A stretch of 64,000 bases of DNA, taken from positions 62,001 to 126,000 of the forward strand of contig JASJOG010000110.1 in the NCBI GenBank assembly GCA_030142905.1. The letters run 5' to 3'. The position numbers were made by a program, and so were the translations under genes. This stretch comes from Heliopora coerulea (lineage: Eukaryota > Cnidaria > Anthozoa > Scleralcyonacea > Helioporidae). Each line of letters begins with the position of its first letter. The first letter of the stretch is position 1. This document shows positions 62,641 through 64,000 of this stretch, one piece after another. The notes below the pieces were generated by a model that saw nothing but the letters and a program-made list of their open reading frames with translations, did no database searches and was not told where the DNA came from.

Positions 62641-64000
62641 TGTTTTATGATGTTTGTGTGTCAAAGAACATTTTCGAAGGTTTGGCAAAGTTTGGCACAC
62701 CTATTAGGTTTTGAAACACTTCTAATCATAGTTATGTCTTTTAGGCGTAATAAGGCTTAATTGTGCAATTTCTAAACATGGTCATATTTTCCTAAGTACT
62801 GTTCCAATCATTAATCTAATGCTTTTATTCTCTTCTCTGTCCCGAAAAGATCATTTTTGAAGCATTAGCGAGGTTTTGCAAACTTCGACAAGTGCAACTA
62901 ACTGATGCCACCACTGCTTCACTCTTCGTCTAAGTAATCGTCTAATCTCGACGAGATAAAGCGTTTTTGACGAGTTGGAGAAATTTTCACAGCAACTCGT
63001 CGAATCCAACAAATTCGATTTGTTTTATGATGTTTGTGTGGATAAGAACATTTTAGAAGGTTTGGCAAAGTTTGGCACGCCTATTTAGTTTTGAACCACT
63101 TCGAAGTATAGTTATGTCTTTTAGGCGTAATAAGGCTTAATTGTGCAATTTCTAAACATGGCCATATTTTCCATAGTACAATTCCAAATCTATAAACTAA
63201 TGCTTTTATTCTCTTGTCAGTCCCGAAAAGATCATTTTAAAAGCTTTAGTGAGGTTTCGCAAAGTTCGACAAATGCAACTAACTGATGCCACCACTACTT
63301 CACTCTTCGTCTAAGTAATCGTCTTATCTCGACGAGATAAAGCGTTTTTGAAGAGTTGAAGAAATTTTAAAAGCAACTCGACGAATCGAACAAATTCGAT
63401 TTGTTTTATGATGTTTGTGTGGAAAAGAACATTTTAGAAGGTTTGGCAAAGTTTGGCACATCTATTAGGTTTTGAACCACTTCGAAGCATAGTTATGTCT
63501 TTTAGGCGTAATAAGGCTTAATTGTGCAATTTCTAAACATGGCATTATTTTTCTTAGTAATCTTTCAATCTATAAACTAATGCTTTTATTCTCTTCTCTG
63601 ACCCGAAAAGATCATTTTAGAAGCATTAGCGAGGTTTGGCAAATTTCGACAAAAGCAACTAACTGATGCCACCACTGCTTCACTCTTCGTCTAAGTAATC
63701 GTCTTATTTTAACGAGATAAAGCGTTTTGGACTAGTTGAAGAAATTTTCACAGCAACTTGTCGAATCCAACAAATTCGATTTGTTTTATGATGTTTGTGT
63801 GGAAAAGAACATTTTAGAAGGTTTGGCAAAGTTTGGAACATCCATTAGGTTTTGAACCACTTCGAAGAATAGTTATGTCTTTTAGGCGTAATAGGGCTTA
63901 ATTGTGCAATTTCTAAACATGGCCATATTTTCCTTAGTACTGTTTCAATCTATAAACTAATGCTTTTATTCTCTTCTCAGACCCGAAAAGATCATTTTTC
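62641..64000 (+). repeat. Mixed satellite monomers, last one truncated by window end
   Basis: Three full monomers and the first ~219 bases of a fourth (from 63782). Rare changes include tccaaatctataaac near 63.18 kb and tttaacgagataaagcg near 63.72 kb. The array shows no sign of ending here. Confidence 0.85.

Larger units (their letters stand above)
1..64000 (+). repeat. Satellite DNA array, ~380 bp monomer, ~168 head-to-tail copies
   Basis: The landmark tgttttatgatgtttgtgtg recurs about every 379-380 bases from base 1 to the end, for example near 1, 380, 1140, 1519 and 3417, always in the same orientation. Monomers differ by point changes and 1-2 base indels, with rare larger indels. No insertion of unrelated sequence, strand switch or unique spacer was seen. 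Composition is about 36% G+C by hand count on a consensus. A gene-free array of this length with nested multi-monomer repeats is typical of eukaryotic centromeric or heterochromatic satellites (established knowledge of satellites in general). The centromere assignment here is inference. I do not recognise the family. The strand given is the reading direction used here, not evidence of transcription. Confidence 0.98.

Noticed and set aside
1..64000. CRISPR array
   Set aside because: The ~380 bp units abut each other with no short repeats alternating with unique spacers, and there are no cas genes.
1..64000. LTR retrotransposon or other mobile element origin
   Set aside because: No terminal repeats, target-site duplications, primer-binding site, polypurine tract or polymerase coding sequence could be seen. 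An origin from an untranslated transposon segment is possible but unsupported.
1..64000. rRNA or 5S gene tandem array
   Set aside because: A 380 bp tandem period can suggest 5S units, but I see no 5S-like internal promoter or conserved rRNA segment, and the monomers vary freely.
1..64000. Telomeric or subtelomeric short repeats
   Set aside because: No runs of TTAGGG, TTTAGGG or similar short telomere units are present.

Overview
The whole 64 kb window is one uninterrupted, head-to-tail tandem array of a satellite DNA family with a unit of about 380 bp (379-381 bp in the monomers I measured). That gives roughly 168-169 monomers, all in the same orientation. I see no gene, RNA gene, transposon, or unique-sequence island. 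Such a long gene-free array with multi-monomer higher-order repeats points to a eukaryotic nuclear genome, most plausibly centromeric, pericentromeric or other constitutive heterochromatin. I do not recognise the family, so I give no species, family name or proven centromere role. The consensus is AT-rich, about 36% G+C by hand count on one consensus monomer.

Inside the monomer, two halves of about 183 bp (half A) and 197 bp (half B) start with the same 13-base block, 12 of 13 bases identical, and share further scattered similarity. The 380 bp unit is therefore probably an ancient dimer of a nucleosome-sized repeat. Half A is AT-richer with almost no CpG. Half B is richer in G+C, carries nearly all the CpGs, has the most invariant segment, and holds a cluster of three inverted repeats that ends across the monomer junction.

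Layout: 1-3.4 kb has a five-monomer unit and a four-monomer derivative, and the five-monomer unit recurs at 11.77-13.67 kb. A block at 4.15-5.42 kb recurs at 9.84-11.11 kb. 13.7-18.2 kb is a mixture of diverged monomers. 18.22-20.12 kb is a two-monomer (759 bp) higher-order repeat. About 21.6-27.7 kb is a tandem duplication of an eight-monomer, 3,053 bp unit. 27.7-35.9 kb is again mixed, with one adjacent monomer duplication at 31.2-31.9 kb. About 35.9-57.5 kb is the most homogenised zone: an 11-monomer unit, its 12-monomer sister, an 18-monomer (6,827 bp) unit present twice in tandem, and a mosaic tail. 59.2-62.6 kb has a three-monomer (about 1,139 bp) unit. The last stretch is diverged monomers, truncated by the window end.

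Short open frames of about 60-82 codons recur along the window, mostly on the minus strand. They are the same satellite segment translated again and again and are not annotated as genes. All repeat relationships were read by eye from diagnostic variants and coordinate differences. Percent identities were not computed.
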